Shown: positions 21,301 through 29,407, numbered from the stretch's first letter. The stretch is DNA of 64,000 nucleotides from Bacteroidaceae bacterium (GCA_902362375.1 CABIVS010000002.1:1-64000); one strand, 5' to 3'. Notes: generated by a model not told the origin, from the sequence alone. A program made the numbers and translations.

Positions 21301-21508
21301 AATCGGTAATTGTACCATTAGTAGTACCATTAACCAATACACTGGCACCAATAACCGGTTCTCCGGTGAAATCTGTAACTGTGCCCGAAATTGTCTTATT
21401 CTGGGCATAAGATTCTACTATTAAAAAAGAAAACAAAGTGAGGAGAAATAGCCGTCGGATAGTATCCTTATAGGCGTACAGGTGATTACCTTTTTTGTTG
21501 CTTTTCAT
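18377..21508 (-). CDS. SusC/RagA-family TonB-dependent transporter
   Basis: Outer-membrane beta-barrel importing glycan fragments with its SusD partner. The 1,043 residues show a signal peptide ending SYAQN, a carboxypeptidase-D-like domain (ISGTVTDFTGEPVIGASVLV, about 40-115), the TonB-box-like stretch ETLDEVVVVGYG, a plug domain with ILKDASATAIYGSRGANG, and a barrel ending in a C-terminal aromatic (VIGVNIGF). No STN domain is present, consistent with HTCS rather than sigma/anti-sigma control. The start is preceded by a roughly 255-nt untranslated leader that includes the left inverted repeat. In the present orientation the HTCS-type promoter at 21771-21817 faces this gene. Confidence 0.95.
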   Translation of the reverse strand: MKSNKKGNHLYAYKDTIRRLFLLTLFSFLIVESYAQNKTISGTVTDFTGEPVIGASVLVNGTTNGTITDLNGKFSLSNVPMKGTITITYIGYKKQEVSVAGNTNFQITLQEDTETLDEVVVVGYGVQKKSDVTGAMARVGEKELKAMPVRNALEGMQGKTAGVDITSSQRPGEVGNINIRGQRSINAEQGPLYVVDGMVIQNGGIENINPSDIESIDILKDASATAIYGSRGANGVILVTTKKGKEGKVTLNYSGTVTFETLHDVTKMMSASEWLDYARLAKYNAGSYASATPTYEADKAAFGSVTSSWQNIEKAWVNGVYDPSLVGSYDWTSHGKQTGITHEHTLSASGGSDKFQGYASFGYLDQKGTQPGQAYERYTLKTSFDVTPVDWFKMGSSINASYSTQDYGYSFSKSVTGSGDFYSALRGMIPWTVPYDENGEYVRYPSGDVNIINPIRELDYNTNQRRTFRASASLYSQIDFGKIWKPLEGLSYRLQFGPEFQFYTLGVANAADGINGDGNNGAQYKNEQKRAWTLDNLIYYNKSLGQHNLGMTLMQSASAYHYEMGDMRATNVASSDELWYNIGSAGTLNSFGTGLTETQMASYMIRLNYGYKDKYLLTASMRWDGASQLAEGHKWASFPSAAIAWRMDQEDFLKDISWLNQLKLRVGMGVTGNAAIKAYATKGAITGLYYNWGQNDSSLGYVPSDPSQKEPAKMANPTLGWERTTQYNVGIDYGFFNNRLTGSVDAYKTKTDDLLLEMSIPSLTGYVSTYANVGKTSGYGIDLQVNAIPVQTKDFSWSTTLTWSMDRNRIDELSNGRTEDVNNKWFVGEEIGVYYDWVYDGIWKTEEAEEAAKYGRKPGQIKVKDLNNDGKIDANDDKKIVGHTRPRWTGGWSNTFSYKNFELSFFILSRWGFTVPQGAVTLDGRYMQRKVDYWVAGTNENAKYYSPGSNGEGADAFNSAMNYQDGSYIKVRNISLGYNFAPQQLKNLGINNLKLYVQAMNPFNIYKACDFLDTDLVNYDNNTKTFGSPTTLKSFVIGVNIGF

Positions 21509-21698
21509 ACTTTAATTATTAAGTTATAAATATTGGTTTATATAGCCTTTATTGTTCATTTTCTTTTCGTCTTCTTTTGAGGACTTTTTATCTCTTGCTT
21601 TATTATATGGGGATATTCCTGTAATATAGGATTTTATAGAGGATTGGTAATGTAATGTATTATATAATATTTATATATTTACATAGTGTATTTATTGT

Positions 21699-21730
21699 TA
21701 TTAAGTTAAACAAAAGTTAGATTCTCTTTT
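21699..21730. repeat. Left inverted repeat of the invertible cassette
   Basis: 32 bp (starting TATTAAGTTAAAC, ending GATTCTCTTTT) that is the exact reverse complement of 23280-23311. The next base on either side does not match. It lies in the leader between the promoter at 21771 and SusC. Confidence 0.95.
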
Positions 21731-21770
21731 TAAAAGAAACTTTTTACATTCTACCTGTGAAAAAGTGTTG

Positions 21771-21817
21771 CAAACATAACGACTTAATCAAGATATAGCA
21801 ATGCAGAATCGTACAAA
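21771..21817 (-). promoter_or_regulatory. HTCS-type promoter inside the cassette, facing SusC
   Basis: On the minus strand: operator-like TTTGTACGATTCTGCATTGC (21817-21798), ending in a -33-like TTGC, 19-bp spacer, -7 box TATGTTTG (21778-21771). Sixteen of 20 operator bases match the copy at 57551-57570. Transcription would start about 21764 and cross the left inverted repeat into SusC. After inversion the same promoter would start near 23246 and run rightwards into the fimbrillin/SusC operon. Confidence 0.75.
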
Positions 21818-21952
21818 TGCATGGAAAATACCGTCTTTTGCACGATATTCCATGTTATGGGTGCGATTTTCGATTGGTGACCAATGACTATGAATCTTTT
21901 TGTTTCTATTTTATTGTATTGAAAATAGTAATTTATAAACCTAAAAAACGAT

Positions 21953-23131
21953 ATGGCGAATTTTTCAATTGTAATTGTTCCAACTAAAAAATTATCAAAT
22001 GGCAGACATCGGATAAGGGTAGCAGTAGCCCACCATTCACAAACCAGATATATATCTACCCAGTTTACTTTGGATTCTGCCAACCAGTTAAAAAATGGTA
22101 GAGTAGTAAGGCATGAGAATGCTGCAAATATGAACATTTGTCTTCGAAGACTAATCAATGAGTATGAGGAAATTGTTACATCAATCAGCTATTTACCTGT
22201 AATCTCATGTACTGAGCTAATACGTATTATCACTTATGAACAAAAGAAAAAAGGAATCACTTTTCAAACTGTTGCGAAAGAGTATATGGATTTTATGAAA
22301 GGAAAAGAACGGGAGAAATCTTATAAACTCTACAAGATAGCTACAGAGAGATTCATTAAGTATATGAATGGAGATTTCCCTCTAATACAGTTGAGTCCTC
22401 TCCATATACAAGGATTTTCAAAAGCTCTCCGTAAAGAGAATCTGGCAGATACTACTATCAGGATATATTTGACTCTGATAAAAGTCGTATTGAATTATGC
22501 AGGTAAAATGAACTATGTAACTTATTCTATCCATCCTTTTGTTCTCTTTAAAATGCCTGCAAGTAATGTACGAGAACTCGATTTGTCAGTAGATGAATTA
22601 AAGAGAATACGAGACACTCGTCTTTTTAAATCTTCTCAATCTATAGTAAGAGATATTTTTATGCTTACTTATTATTTAGGTGGTATTAACTTGAGAGATT
22701 TGTTGGCATATAATTTTAAAGATAAAAAGTATATGAGATATATACGTCATAAAACACGTAATAGTAAAAAAGGAGAGAATGAAATTGCATTTACTCTACA
22801 ACCCGAAGCAAAAGCTATCATAGATAAATATCTGACTAGAGACGGGTATTTAAAATTTGGAAAGTATTCATCTTATAGACAGATATACAGTTTGATTTTT
22901 CGACATATAGACAAGGTGGCACGACTTTCAGGGATAAGTAAAAAGGTTACTTACTATTCTGCTCGAAAGACATTTGCACAACATGGATATAATTTAGGAA
23001 TCCAAATTGAGAAAATAGAGTATTGCATAGGGCACAGTATGAAAAACAATCGTCCTATATTCAATTATATCAAAATTATGCAAGAACATGCTGATAAAGT
23101 ATTTAGGGAAATATTAAATCAGTTATTATAA
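21953..23131 (+). CDS. Tyrosine recombinase (site-specific DNA invertase)
   Basis: Integrase-family protein of 392 residues, predicted to recombine the 32-bp inverted repeats that flank it. It has an N-terminal arm-binding domain, a SAM-like core-binding domain (about 100-205) and a C-terminal catalytic domain. Catalytic residues are visible: Arg248 (GGINLRDLL), Lys267 (RHKTRNSKKG), Arg338 in YYSARKTFA, His361 in CIGHSMKNN and the nucleophile Tyr372 in FNYIKI. The usual HxxR His is Tyr, as is common in Bacteroides recombinases; the next position is Lys rather than His. Nothing is truncated, so it should be active. The gene is visibly more AT-rich than the glycosidase genes. It reads away from SusC and towards the fimbrillin operon, with a hairpin just after its stop. 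Confidence 0.9.
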   Translation: MANFSIVIVPTKKLSNGRHRIRVAVAHHSQTRYISTQFTLDSANQLKNGRVVRHENAANMNICLRRLINEYEEIVTSISYLPVISCTELIRIITYEQKKKGITFQTVAKEYMDFMKGKEREKSYKLYKIATERFIKYMNGDFPLIQLSPLHIQGFSKALRKENLADTTIRIYLTLIKVVLNYAGKMNYVTYSIHPFVLFKMPASNVRELDLSVDELKRIRDTRLFKSSQSIVRDIFMLTYYLGGINLRDLLAYNFKDKKYMRYIRHKTRNSKKGENEIAFTLQPEAKAIIDKYLTRDGYLKFGKYSSYRQIYSLIFRHIDKVARLSGISKKVTYYSARKTFAQHGYNLGIQIEKIEYCIGHSMKNNRPIFNYIKIMQEHADKVFREILNQLL

Positions 23132-23146
23132 AACGTTGATTCTTTT

Positions 23147-23171
23147 ATGCCTCGTCTTGAGGCATTTCTTC
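23147..23171 (+). terminator. Hairpin after the recombinase gene
   Basis: ATGCCTC-GTCTT-GAGGCAT followed by TTTCTT, 16 bp after the recombinase stop. It is a modest intrinsic terminator that would insulate whichever operon lies downstream in each orientation. Confidence 0.55.
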
Positions 23172-23189
23172 TGTTTTCAAGTTTTTTCT

Positions 23190-23210
23190 CTATTGAAGAT
23201 TCTTCAATAG
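23190..23210. promoter_or_regulatory. Perfect 21-bp dyad inside the cassette
   Basis: CTATTGAAGA-T-TCTTCAATAG is symmetric about one base, 70 bp inside the right inverted repeat. With a one-base centre it suits protein binding better than an RNA hairpin. It may be an operator or an accessory site for inversion. Confidence 0.5.
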
Positions 23211-23279
23211 CTGCCTCATTATTGTCTAACGGTAACTCTCTAATCCTAATAATGCTTTGATAAACAAGGCTTTCAAGTC

Positions 23280-23311
23280 AAAAGAGAATCTAACTTTTGT
23301 TTAACTTAATA
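23280..23311. repeat. Right inverted repeat of the invertible cassette
   Basis: 32 bp (starting AAAAGAGAATC, ending TTTAACTTAATA), exact reverse complement of 21699-21730. It contains TAACTT twice, 11 bp apart, as a direct repeat, which may reflect recombinase-binding half sites. Confidence 0.95.
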
Positions 23312-23402
23312 TTTTGAAGTATGATAAACTATGGAAAACACAGCCTTTCACTTATAGTCATTAGAAAGGATGAATTTCGAGGGCTATTCTTTATTACTTA
23401 TG

Positions 23403-23437
23403 GAGAATCTATAAATGAGAATATATTTGTTTAACTT
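23403..23437. repeat. Degenerate third copy of the inversion site
   Basis: GAGAATCTA (23403-23411) and TTTGTTTAACTT (23426-23437) are both parts of the right inverted repeat, in the same orientation but separated by 14 bp instead of 3. TATATTTG (23422-23429), a perfect -7 box with no good -33, overlaps it. It could be a decayed or secondary crossover site. Confidence 0.5.
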
Positions 23438-23450
23438 TAAAAAACATGGT

Positions 23451-24467
23451 ATGAAAATAAACTATGTAACGGCTGCTTTTGCTCTGCTGCTTTTGGCGGG
23501 ATGCAGTAATGACGTGAAAGAATCTGATATCAAGTTCGCAGGAGAAACAGGTGCAAAAGTTTCTTTTAGTGCAGTGATTAATAATCAAGAGGCAAGCGAA
23601 CTTAAGACTAGAGCTACGGAAACAAGTTGGGAAATGGGTGACTTGGTTGGAATTACATGCGGATCCCGGCAGGTGAATATTGAGTATGAATATACCGGTG
23701 GTGAAAATAGCTTGTTTGCCGCAAAAAGTGGATATGCTGAAGATATCTGGGTATTAGGTACTCAAGAATATGATGTGACAGCTTATTATCCGTTCACTGG
23801 AACATCAGGTACGGAAGCTGAAACCATTGAAGTGTCTACTGATAGTGAAAATCAGGCTACAGCAGAAAAACGTGAACAGATTGACTTTCTTTATGCATCA
23901 GGAAAGGCAACTGCCGAAACTCCCAATGTAAAATTAGCATTTAATCATGTAATGAGTCGTATCAAACTGACTTTTACAGCTGGTACGAATGTTACATTGT
24001 CGGATATCACATGCTACCTTATTAATTTGAAGAAGAACGGGACATTTAATCCGAATACAGGAGAAACAACTGTAAGTATAGAATCTGTAACGTCGGATGA
24101 TGATATTGTATGGACTAAAGTAGGTGCAGCTGATAATTATACGATACAGGCTATCTTATTACCGCAAACTCCACAGAAAGAAGTCTATATCCAAGCAGGA
24201 ATGAACGGATATTATTACGAAGTTCACTTTCCGAATTTGACAAAATTGGAGCCTGGGGTTTCTTATAATTATACTATTCAAGCTAATGAGTATAAAGATA
24301 ATCCTTTTGTATTAACTATTACCGAAGAGACACAAATCATTGGATGGAAAAATGAAGATGGCGGAACTGTTGAGTCAGATCCGAGTGTAGCAGGAACAGG
24401 TACGAACATCACTAATCCAAGCTGGAATATCACAGAAGAAACTATTACTCCTACATCCAAAAAATGA
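23451..24467 (+). CDS. Fimbrillin-family (Mfa-like) lipoprotein
   Basis: Lipoprotein of 338 residues from the ATG at 23451 (MKINYVTAAFALLLLAGC). An upstream ATG at 23415 adds 12 residues that spoil the signal peptide and overlap the degenerate repeat. The mature part has fimbrillin-family features: TRATETSWEMGDLVGI, TAYYPF, DFLYASGKA and LAFNHVMSRIKLTF. Such proteins usually form pili or act as surface adhesins. As the first gene of a SusC/D operon it may instead be a surface glycan-binding protein. No HTCS-type promoter faces it in the present orientation; inversion of the cassette would supply one about 205 nt upstream. Confidence 0.8.
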   Translation: MKINYVTAAFALLLLAGCSNDVKESDIKFAGETGAKVSFSAVINNQEASELKTRATETSWEMGDLVGITCGSRQVNIEYEYTGGENSLFAAKSGYAEDIWVLGTQEYDVTAYYPFTGTSGTEAETIEVSTDSENQATAEKREQIDFLYASGKATAETPNVKLAFNHVMSRIKLTFTAGTNVTLSDITCYLINLKKNGTFNPNTGETTVSIESVTSDDDIVWTKVGAADNYTIQAILLPQTPQKEVYIQAGMNGYYYEVHFPNLTKLEPGVSYNYTIQANEYKDNPFVLTITEETQIIGWKNEDGGTVESDPSVAGTGTNITNPSWNITEETITPTSKK

Positions 24468-24517
24468 TATTTTGAATAAAACGAAAGAATTACTAAAAAC
24501 TAAATAAAATCTGATTT

Positions 24518-26086
24518 ATGAAAGTATATAACTATATATCAATGCTTCTTCTTGGAGTAGTGTCCTTGGCTTCTTGTTCGCAGGATGACGGGATAGAAGG
24601 TGAAAATATGGGAACTTTACAAGGCTTCCAAATCAGCGTATCTGAAGATGGCTTTCAAACTGTAAATGCTCCTGGAACGCGGGCTACGGAGAATAATTAT
24701 ACAACTAAATTTTCCGAAGGCGATATGATTGGTATTTTCGCAGTCAAAGGTGAAAATATTGTTGAAGATATAAATAACCGCCAATTTACGTATCAGGATG
24801 GGGAATGGGTGTTGACCGACGGTGAAGATGCTATAGAATATAAAGGTTCGGAGTTCTCTAAAATGAACTTTTATGCTTATTATCCCTATGACTCTAAAGT
24901 TACTTTCGAACCTGCGAATGATGATCCTTTCGTTACATATGTCAGCAATTGGAAAGTTGGAGTAGACCAAAGTGGTGATAACTATACTAAGTATGATTTG
25001 ATGACAAGCACAGGGACTGTACAAGGTGACCGCTTGAAAGGGTCAATTGCTTTTACCATGCAGCATAGAATGGCGATGGCTGTGATACAAATGCCTGAAA
25101 AGGTGTATACCTTTACAAATACGGATGTAACACTGGAAGATTATAAATTGCCTGTAACTGTAGGTTCTTTTACTATAGATAATGTGGAGGCATCTCCTTA
25201 TTATCAGGCAAGTACAGATACTTATCGCTTTTTGGTGAAACCCAATACGGCTTTTTCTATCAAAGGGACTTATACTGGAGCACAAGAAATGGATTATGCT
25301 GCTAACGGTACTTTGGAAAGTGGAACTGCAAAAAAATATGTGATCGAGGACACAAATAAGAGTTCACATCTTTTGGCTGTAGGAGACTATTATTGTGCAG
25401 ATGGTTCTATTGTCAGCAAAGATGTAGAAACTGCACCAGACAATGTAATCGGTATTGTATATCATGTAGGTAATCCGCAACCGTCAATAACAACTCCTGC
25501 TACATATACAGAAACAAATGATGCATTGCGCCGTGATTATCCAAGCTGTACGCATGGACTCGTACTGGCTATAACTTACCCGTCAGTTGGTGGAACACAA
25601 ACTGCTGCATTTTCAACTAATAGAGATGTGTTTTTTGGCGGCTGGTATTCAACGGATGAAGATTGGTCGGATAAATTTGTAGCTTGTACAACATATAATA
25701 CTTCCATTGCAGCATATTTGGGATATAACAATACAGTATTAATGACGATGTCTCCTAATACATTTGTGTGCGACAAGGCTGTAAGTTATGTTGAGGCTTA
25801 TCGTGGAGCAGTTTTCGTGCCTGCTTCTGCCTCTAGCTGGTATCTTCCCTCTTTATACGAATTAGATGAACTCGTAAATGTTATATCTACCGTTCAAGAA
25901 AGTATTAAAAACGCAGGTGGAGAGGCTCTGGCTGTAGGTAGTCGTCATTGGAGTAGTAATGAACGTACAGGAAATACAACGGTAATATATCAGCATATAC
26001 TTCAGGCTACAGGAGCATACCTGGTTGATAAATATCGAAACCAAGGAGGAGCAGCTGGTTATTTCCCTATGATGCTTGCATTTTAA
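24518..26086 (+). CDS. Fimbrillin-like lipoprotein with C-terminal DUF1566-like domain
   Basis: Lipoprotein of 522 residues (lipobox SLASC, then SQDDGIEGEN with a surface-export-like acidic run). The N-terminal half matches the fimbrillin pattern of its neighbour: TRATENNYTTKFSEGDMIGIF in shortened form, NFYAYYPYD and FTMQHRMAMAVI. The C-terminal part (about 400-520) contains SSWYLPSLYELDEL and SRHWSSNE, which resembles DUF1566/lectin-like modules found in surface proteins. It is probably a surface-exposed binding protein paired with the preceding gene, 50 bp downstream of it and about 105 bp before SusC. Carbohydrate binding is inferred only from context. Confidence 0.75.
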   Translation: MKVYNYISMLLLGVVSLASCSQDDGIEGENMGTLQGFQISVSEDGFQTVNAPGTRATENNYTTKFSEGDMIGIFAVKGENIVEDINNRQFTYQDGEWVLTDGEDAIEYKGSEFSKMNFYAYYPYDSKVTFEPANDDPFVTYVSNWKVGVDQSGDNYTKYDLMTSTGTVQGDRLKGSIAFTMQHRMAMAVIQMPEKVYTFTNTDVTLEDYKLPVTVGSFTIDNVEASPYYQASTDTYRFLVKPNTAFSIKGTYTGAQEMDYAANGTLESGTAKKYVIEDTNKSSHLLAVGDYYCADGSIVSKDVETAPDNVIGIVYHVGNPQPSITTPATYTETNDALRRDYPSCTHGLVLAITYPSVGGTQTAAFSTNRDVFFGGWYSTDEDWSDKFVACTTYNTSIAAYLGYNNTVLMTMSPNTFVCDKAVSYVEAYRGAVFVPASASSWYLPSLYELDELVNVISTVQESIKNAGGEALAVGSRHWSSNERTGNTTVIYQHILQATGAYLVDKYRNQGGAAGYFPMMLAF

Positions 26087-26191
26087 AAGCATCAGGATAA
26101 TTTGCTATAAGAAATATGTTGAGGATGTTGTCTAAAATAAATGGAGCGACTCTTTCAATATGCGATTAAAAAACTATTATGAGTGATAAAT

Positions 26192-29100
26192 ATGAATAAG
26201 AAAAACTTAATAAAAGGAACTGCTCTTCCTGTCGCACTGTTTTTCTCCTTCGCCCTGCTTCCGAGTTTCGGTAATCAAGGACAAGTCTTTGCTGCCATGG
26301 ACGTAGTCCAGCAGCAAGGCTTCATCAAAGGAACGGTGGTAGATGATAAAGGCGAACCGGTGATCGGTGCGAATGTAGTTGTTGAAAGCACTAATATCGG
26401 TACAATCACCGATATTGATGGTGTGTTCAAAGTCAATGTACGCCCAGGTACAAAATTGAAAATATCCTTTATTGGATATAGCGACCAGATAGTGGCGGCA
26501 AAGAAAGATATGCGGGTTGTGCTGGTCGAAGATGCTACTGCCTTGCAAGAGGTAGAAATCGTAGCTTATGGTATGCAGAAAAAAGTGACTATGACCGGTG
26601 CGATTGCCAGTGTGAAGAGTGAGGCTTTGACACGTACATCTGTAGGTTCTGTTTCTAATGTATTGGGAGGTCAAATGACAGGTTTGACTACTGTACAGTA
26701 TTCCGGTGAGCCGGGTTCGGATGCTGCAGATATTTTTATTCGTGGTAAAGCAACGTGGGCAGATTCTACTCCATTGATACAAGTGGATGGCGTGGAACGT
26801 AGCATGAATGATATTGACCCGAATGAAATAGAGTCCATTTCTATCCTGAAAGATGCTTCGGCAACTGCTGTGTTTGGTGTTCGTGGTGCTAATGGTGTTA
26901 TCTTGATAACTACTAAACGTGGTAGAGAAGGAAAGGCGAAAATTTCGTTTACTACTTCAGCTTCCGTATTGATGCCGACTAAAATGGTGGAGACGGCCAA
27001 TTCGTATGACTATGCAACGTTTTATAATCAGATGCGTGCCAATGATGGGAAAGAAGCGATGTTTAGTGATGCGGTAATTCAGAAATTTAAAGATGGATCT
27101 GATCCTATTCGTTTCCCAAGTATTAACTGGGTCGATTATATCATGGGAGATGCCACCTTGCAAAGTCAACATAATGTTAATATATCCGGAGGTACGGATA
27201 AAGTACGTTATTTCATTTCTGCCGGAGCTTATACACAAGGGGGACTTTTCAATGAATTTCAGTTACCTTATAACATCAGTTATCAGTATCGTCGGTTCAA
27301 CTACCGAAGTAATCTGGATATGGATGTGACAAAAACAACCACTCTGTCTTTTAATGTGGCGGGTAATGTTAATTCTTCTGATAAACCACGTACAAGTCAG
27401 GGCTCATCAGGTATGGTGAAAAATATCTATTATGCCACTCCATTCAAAAGTGCCGGTTTTGTAAATGATAAATTGGTTTACACTACAACTGACAGCTATG
27501 ATGATGGAATGAGCCTGCCTTTTACTGGTGATATCGACCCATTTACTTACTATGGAGGTGGTGCTACTCGCACTAGTAATAACTCATTGAACGCTGACCT
27601 TGTTCTGGATCAGAAATTGGATTTTATCACGAAGGGACTTTCATTCAAATTGAAAGGATCTTATAATAGTTCATTCACTGTTTACAAATATCTATCCGGT
27701 GGAACAGAAATGACTTATAACCCTGTATTGTCAAGTGAGGGTATAGTAAATCTGCGCCCTGTGGATGGGAGTAAGTATACAGATGTAAGTTATAGTAGTG
27801 GTACAGGTAAATCGCGTGATTGGTATATGGAGGCAGGATTGAATTATAATCGTTCTTTCGGAAACCACAATGTAGGTGCATTGTTACTTTACAATCAGTC
27901 CAAAGAATATTATTATTCAAATACAGAATATCCGGATGTTCCGCGTGGTTATGTCGGACTGGTAGGACGTGTCACTTATGACTGGAAGAATCGTTATATG
28001 ATTGAAGCTAATATGGGTTATAACGGTTCTGAGAACTTTGCTCCGGATAAACGTTTTGCTCTTTTTCCTGCAGGTTCTGTGGGTTGGGTGATGAGCGAAG
28101 AAAATTGGTTTCAACGTGCAAAACCGTTCGTTAGTTTCTTGAAATTACGTGCTAGTTTCGGATTGGTAGGTAATGACAAGATCAGTGGTAGCCGGTTTAT
28201 GTATACAGCTGACCCGTATAGCGTTAACTTAAATGATTTAACCAATCGATATGCAAGTTCTTCCGGTAGTGGTGGCTATGGCTATTTTTTCGGAACGGAC
28301 GGTCTGAATGTTACAACTAGCAAAGGAGCCTACGAAAAATCAAAAAATAATCCGGACGTATCATGGGAAAAAGCTTTCAAGCAGAATTATGGCATGGATA
28401 TCAACTTCTTTGATGACCGATTATCCGCTACAATCGAATATTACAAGGAACATCGTTGGGACATTCTGTTGCAGGATGGAACAGCGCCAGGTATGCTGGG
28501 ATTTACCACACCATATTCAAATCTTGGGGAAGTGAAAAACTGGGGATGGGAATTATCACTGAAATGGAATGATAGAATAGGTAAGAATTTCCGTTATTGG
28601 GCAGGGATTAATCTCTCTTACAACCAGAATGAGATCATTGAACGTAAAGAATCACCGCAAGATTACGACTATCAGTATTTGAAAGGTCACCGCATTGGTT
28701 CGCGTAGCCAGTATGTTTTTTGGCGTTATTACGATGAAAGTACTCCCGAACTGTATGAAAAGACATTCAATCGTCCATTCCCAACACATTCAGTAGACTT
28801 GAAAAATGGGGATGCTGTGTACGTTGACTTAAATGGTGACCGTCAAATAGACTCTAACGATATGAGTTACGACTATGGATTTACGGATGATCCGGAATAT
28901 ATGGTTGGTCTTAATTTCGGATTTGCCTGGAAGAATTGGGAAGTAAATACACAGTGGACAGGGGCTTGGAATGTAAGCCGTATGATTTCAGATGTATTCC
29001 GTCAGCCCTTTGTCTCTTCTGCTACCAAGACCGGGGGGGGACTGTTGGCTTACCACTTGACCAATACATGGACTACAGAGAATCCTTCGCAGAATGCGGA

Positions 29101-29386
29101 ATATCCTCGTGCAACTTGGGATAATGCGGACAATAACTATGCCACTTCTACACTGTATGAGAAAGATGCCAAGTACTTGCGTCTGAAAACGCTTACCGTG
29201 TCTTATAACTTCCAGTTTCCTTTCATGAAGAGATTAGGATTGAACACCTGTCAATTGGCATTCAGTGGTTACAATCTGTTGACGTTTACCCCATACCTTT
29301 GGGGAGATCCGGAAGCAACAGCAAGTAATGCACCTTCCTATCCATTGACTAAGACCTATACAGTGAGTTTGAAATTAGGATTCTAA
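26192..29386 (+). CDS. SusC/RagA-family TonB-dependent transporter
   Basis: Outer-membrane importer of 1,064 residues from the ATG at 26192; a GTG three codons upstream is less likely. After the signal peptide come a carboxypeptidase-D-like domain (IKGTVVDDKGEPVIGANVVV), the TonB-box-like ALQEVEIVAYGMQKK, a plug with FIRGKATWADSTPLIQVDGV and ILKDASATAVFGVRGANG, and a barrel ending YTVSLKLGF. A run of eight G residues at 29033-29040, inside codons for Thr-Gly-Gly-Gly, is a potential slippage site. It pairs with the SusD starting 22 bp downstream. It is not the partner of the minus-strand SusC, whose plug and tail sequences are clearly different. Confidence 0.95.
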   Translation: MNKKNLIKGTALPVALFFSFALLPSFGNQGQVFAAMDVVQQQGFIKGTVVDDKGEPVIGANVVVESTNIGTITDIDGVFKVNVRPGTKLKISFIGYSDQIVAAKKDMRVVLVEDATALQEVEIVAYGMQKKVTMTGAIASVKSEALTRTSVGSVSNVLGGQMTGLTTVQYSGEPGSDAADIFIRGKATWADSTPLIQVDGVERSMNDIDPNEIESISILKDASATAVFGVRGANGVILITTKRGREGKAKISFTTSASVLMPTKMVETANSYDYATFYNQMRANDGKEAMFSDAVIQKFKDGSDPIRFPSINWVDYIMGDATLQSQHNVNISGGTDKVRYFISAGAYTQGGLFNEFQLPYNISYQYRRFNYRSNLDMDVTKTTTLSFNVAGNVNSSDKPRTSQGSSGMVKNIYYATPFKSAGFVNDKLVYTTTDSYDDGMSLPFTGDIDPFTYYGGGATRTSNNSLNADLVLDQKLDFITKGLSFKLKGSYNSSFTVYKYLSGGTEMTYNPVLSSEGIVNLRPVDGSKYTDVSYSSGTGKSRDWYMEAGLNYNRSFGNHNVGALLLYNQSKEYYYSNTEYPDVPRGYVGLVGRVTYDWKNRYMIEANMGYNGSENFAPDKRFALFPAGSVGWVMSEENWFQRAKPFVSFLKLRASFGLVGNDKISGSRFMYTADPYSVNLNDLTNRYASSSGSGGYGYFFGTDGLNVTTSKGAYEKSKNNPDVSWEKAFKQNYGMDINFFDDRLSATIEYYKEHRWDILLQDGTAPGMLGFTTPYSNLGEVKNWGWELSLKWNDRIGKNFRYWAGINLSYNQNEIIERKESPQDYDYQYLKGHRIGSRSQYVFWRYYDESTPELYEKTFNRPFPTHSVDLKNGDAVYVDLNGDRQIDSNDMSYDYGFTDDPEYMVGLNFGFAWKNWEVNTQWTGAWNVSRMISDVFRQPFVSSATKTGGGLLAYHLTNTWTTENPSQNAEYPRATWDNADNNYATSTLYEKDAKYLRLKTLTVSYNFQFPFMKRLGLNTCQLAFSGYNLLTFTPYLWGDPEATASNAPSYPLTKTYTVSLKLGF

Positions 29387-29407
29387 CCGTTTTTAGAAAG
29401 AAAAAAT

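Larger units (their letters stand above)
21731..23279. mobile_element. Invertible DNA cassette carrying a recombinase and an outward promoter
   Basis: A 1,549-bp segment bounded by perfect 32-bp inverted repeats. It holds one gene (tyrosine recombinase, plus strand) and an HTCS-type promoter pointing left. No target-site duplication flanks the repeats (left flank TATTGT, right flank TTTTGA), which argues against a simple transposon. TTTC/GAAA motifs sit exactly 5 bp inside each repeat, symmetrically, perhaps as part of the recombinase site. Inversion would exchange which of two SusC/D operons faces the promoter. Confidence 0.85.

Noticed and set aside
21699..23311. Cassette as a simple insertion sequence with terminal inverted repeats
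   Set aside because: The enzyme is a tyrosine recombinase, not a DDE transposase. No target-site duplication flanks the repeats, and a locus-specific promoter lies inside, all of which favour inversion.
23280..23311. Outward promoter formed by the inverted repeat itself (TAACTTTTG as a -7 box)
   Set aside because: It has one extra base relative to TAnnTTTG and only a TTTC at a poor 17-bp spacing. The cassette promoter at 21771-21817 is much stronger.
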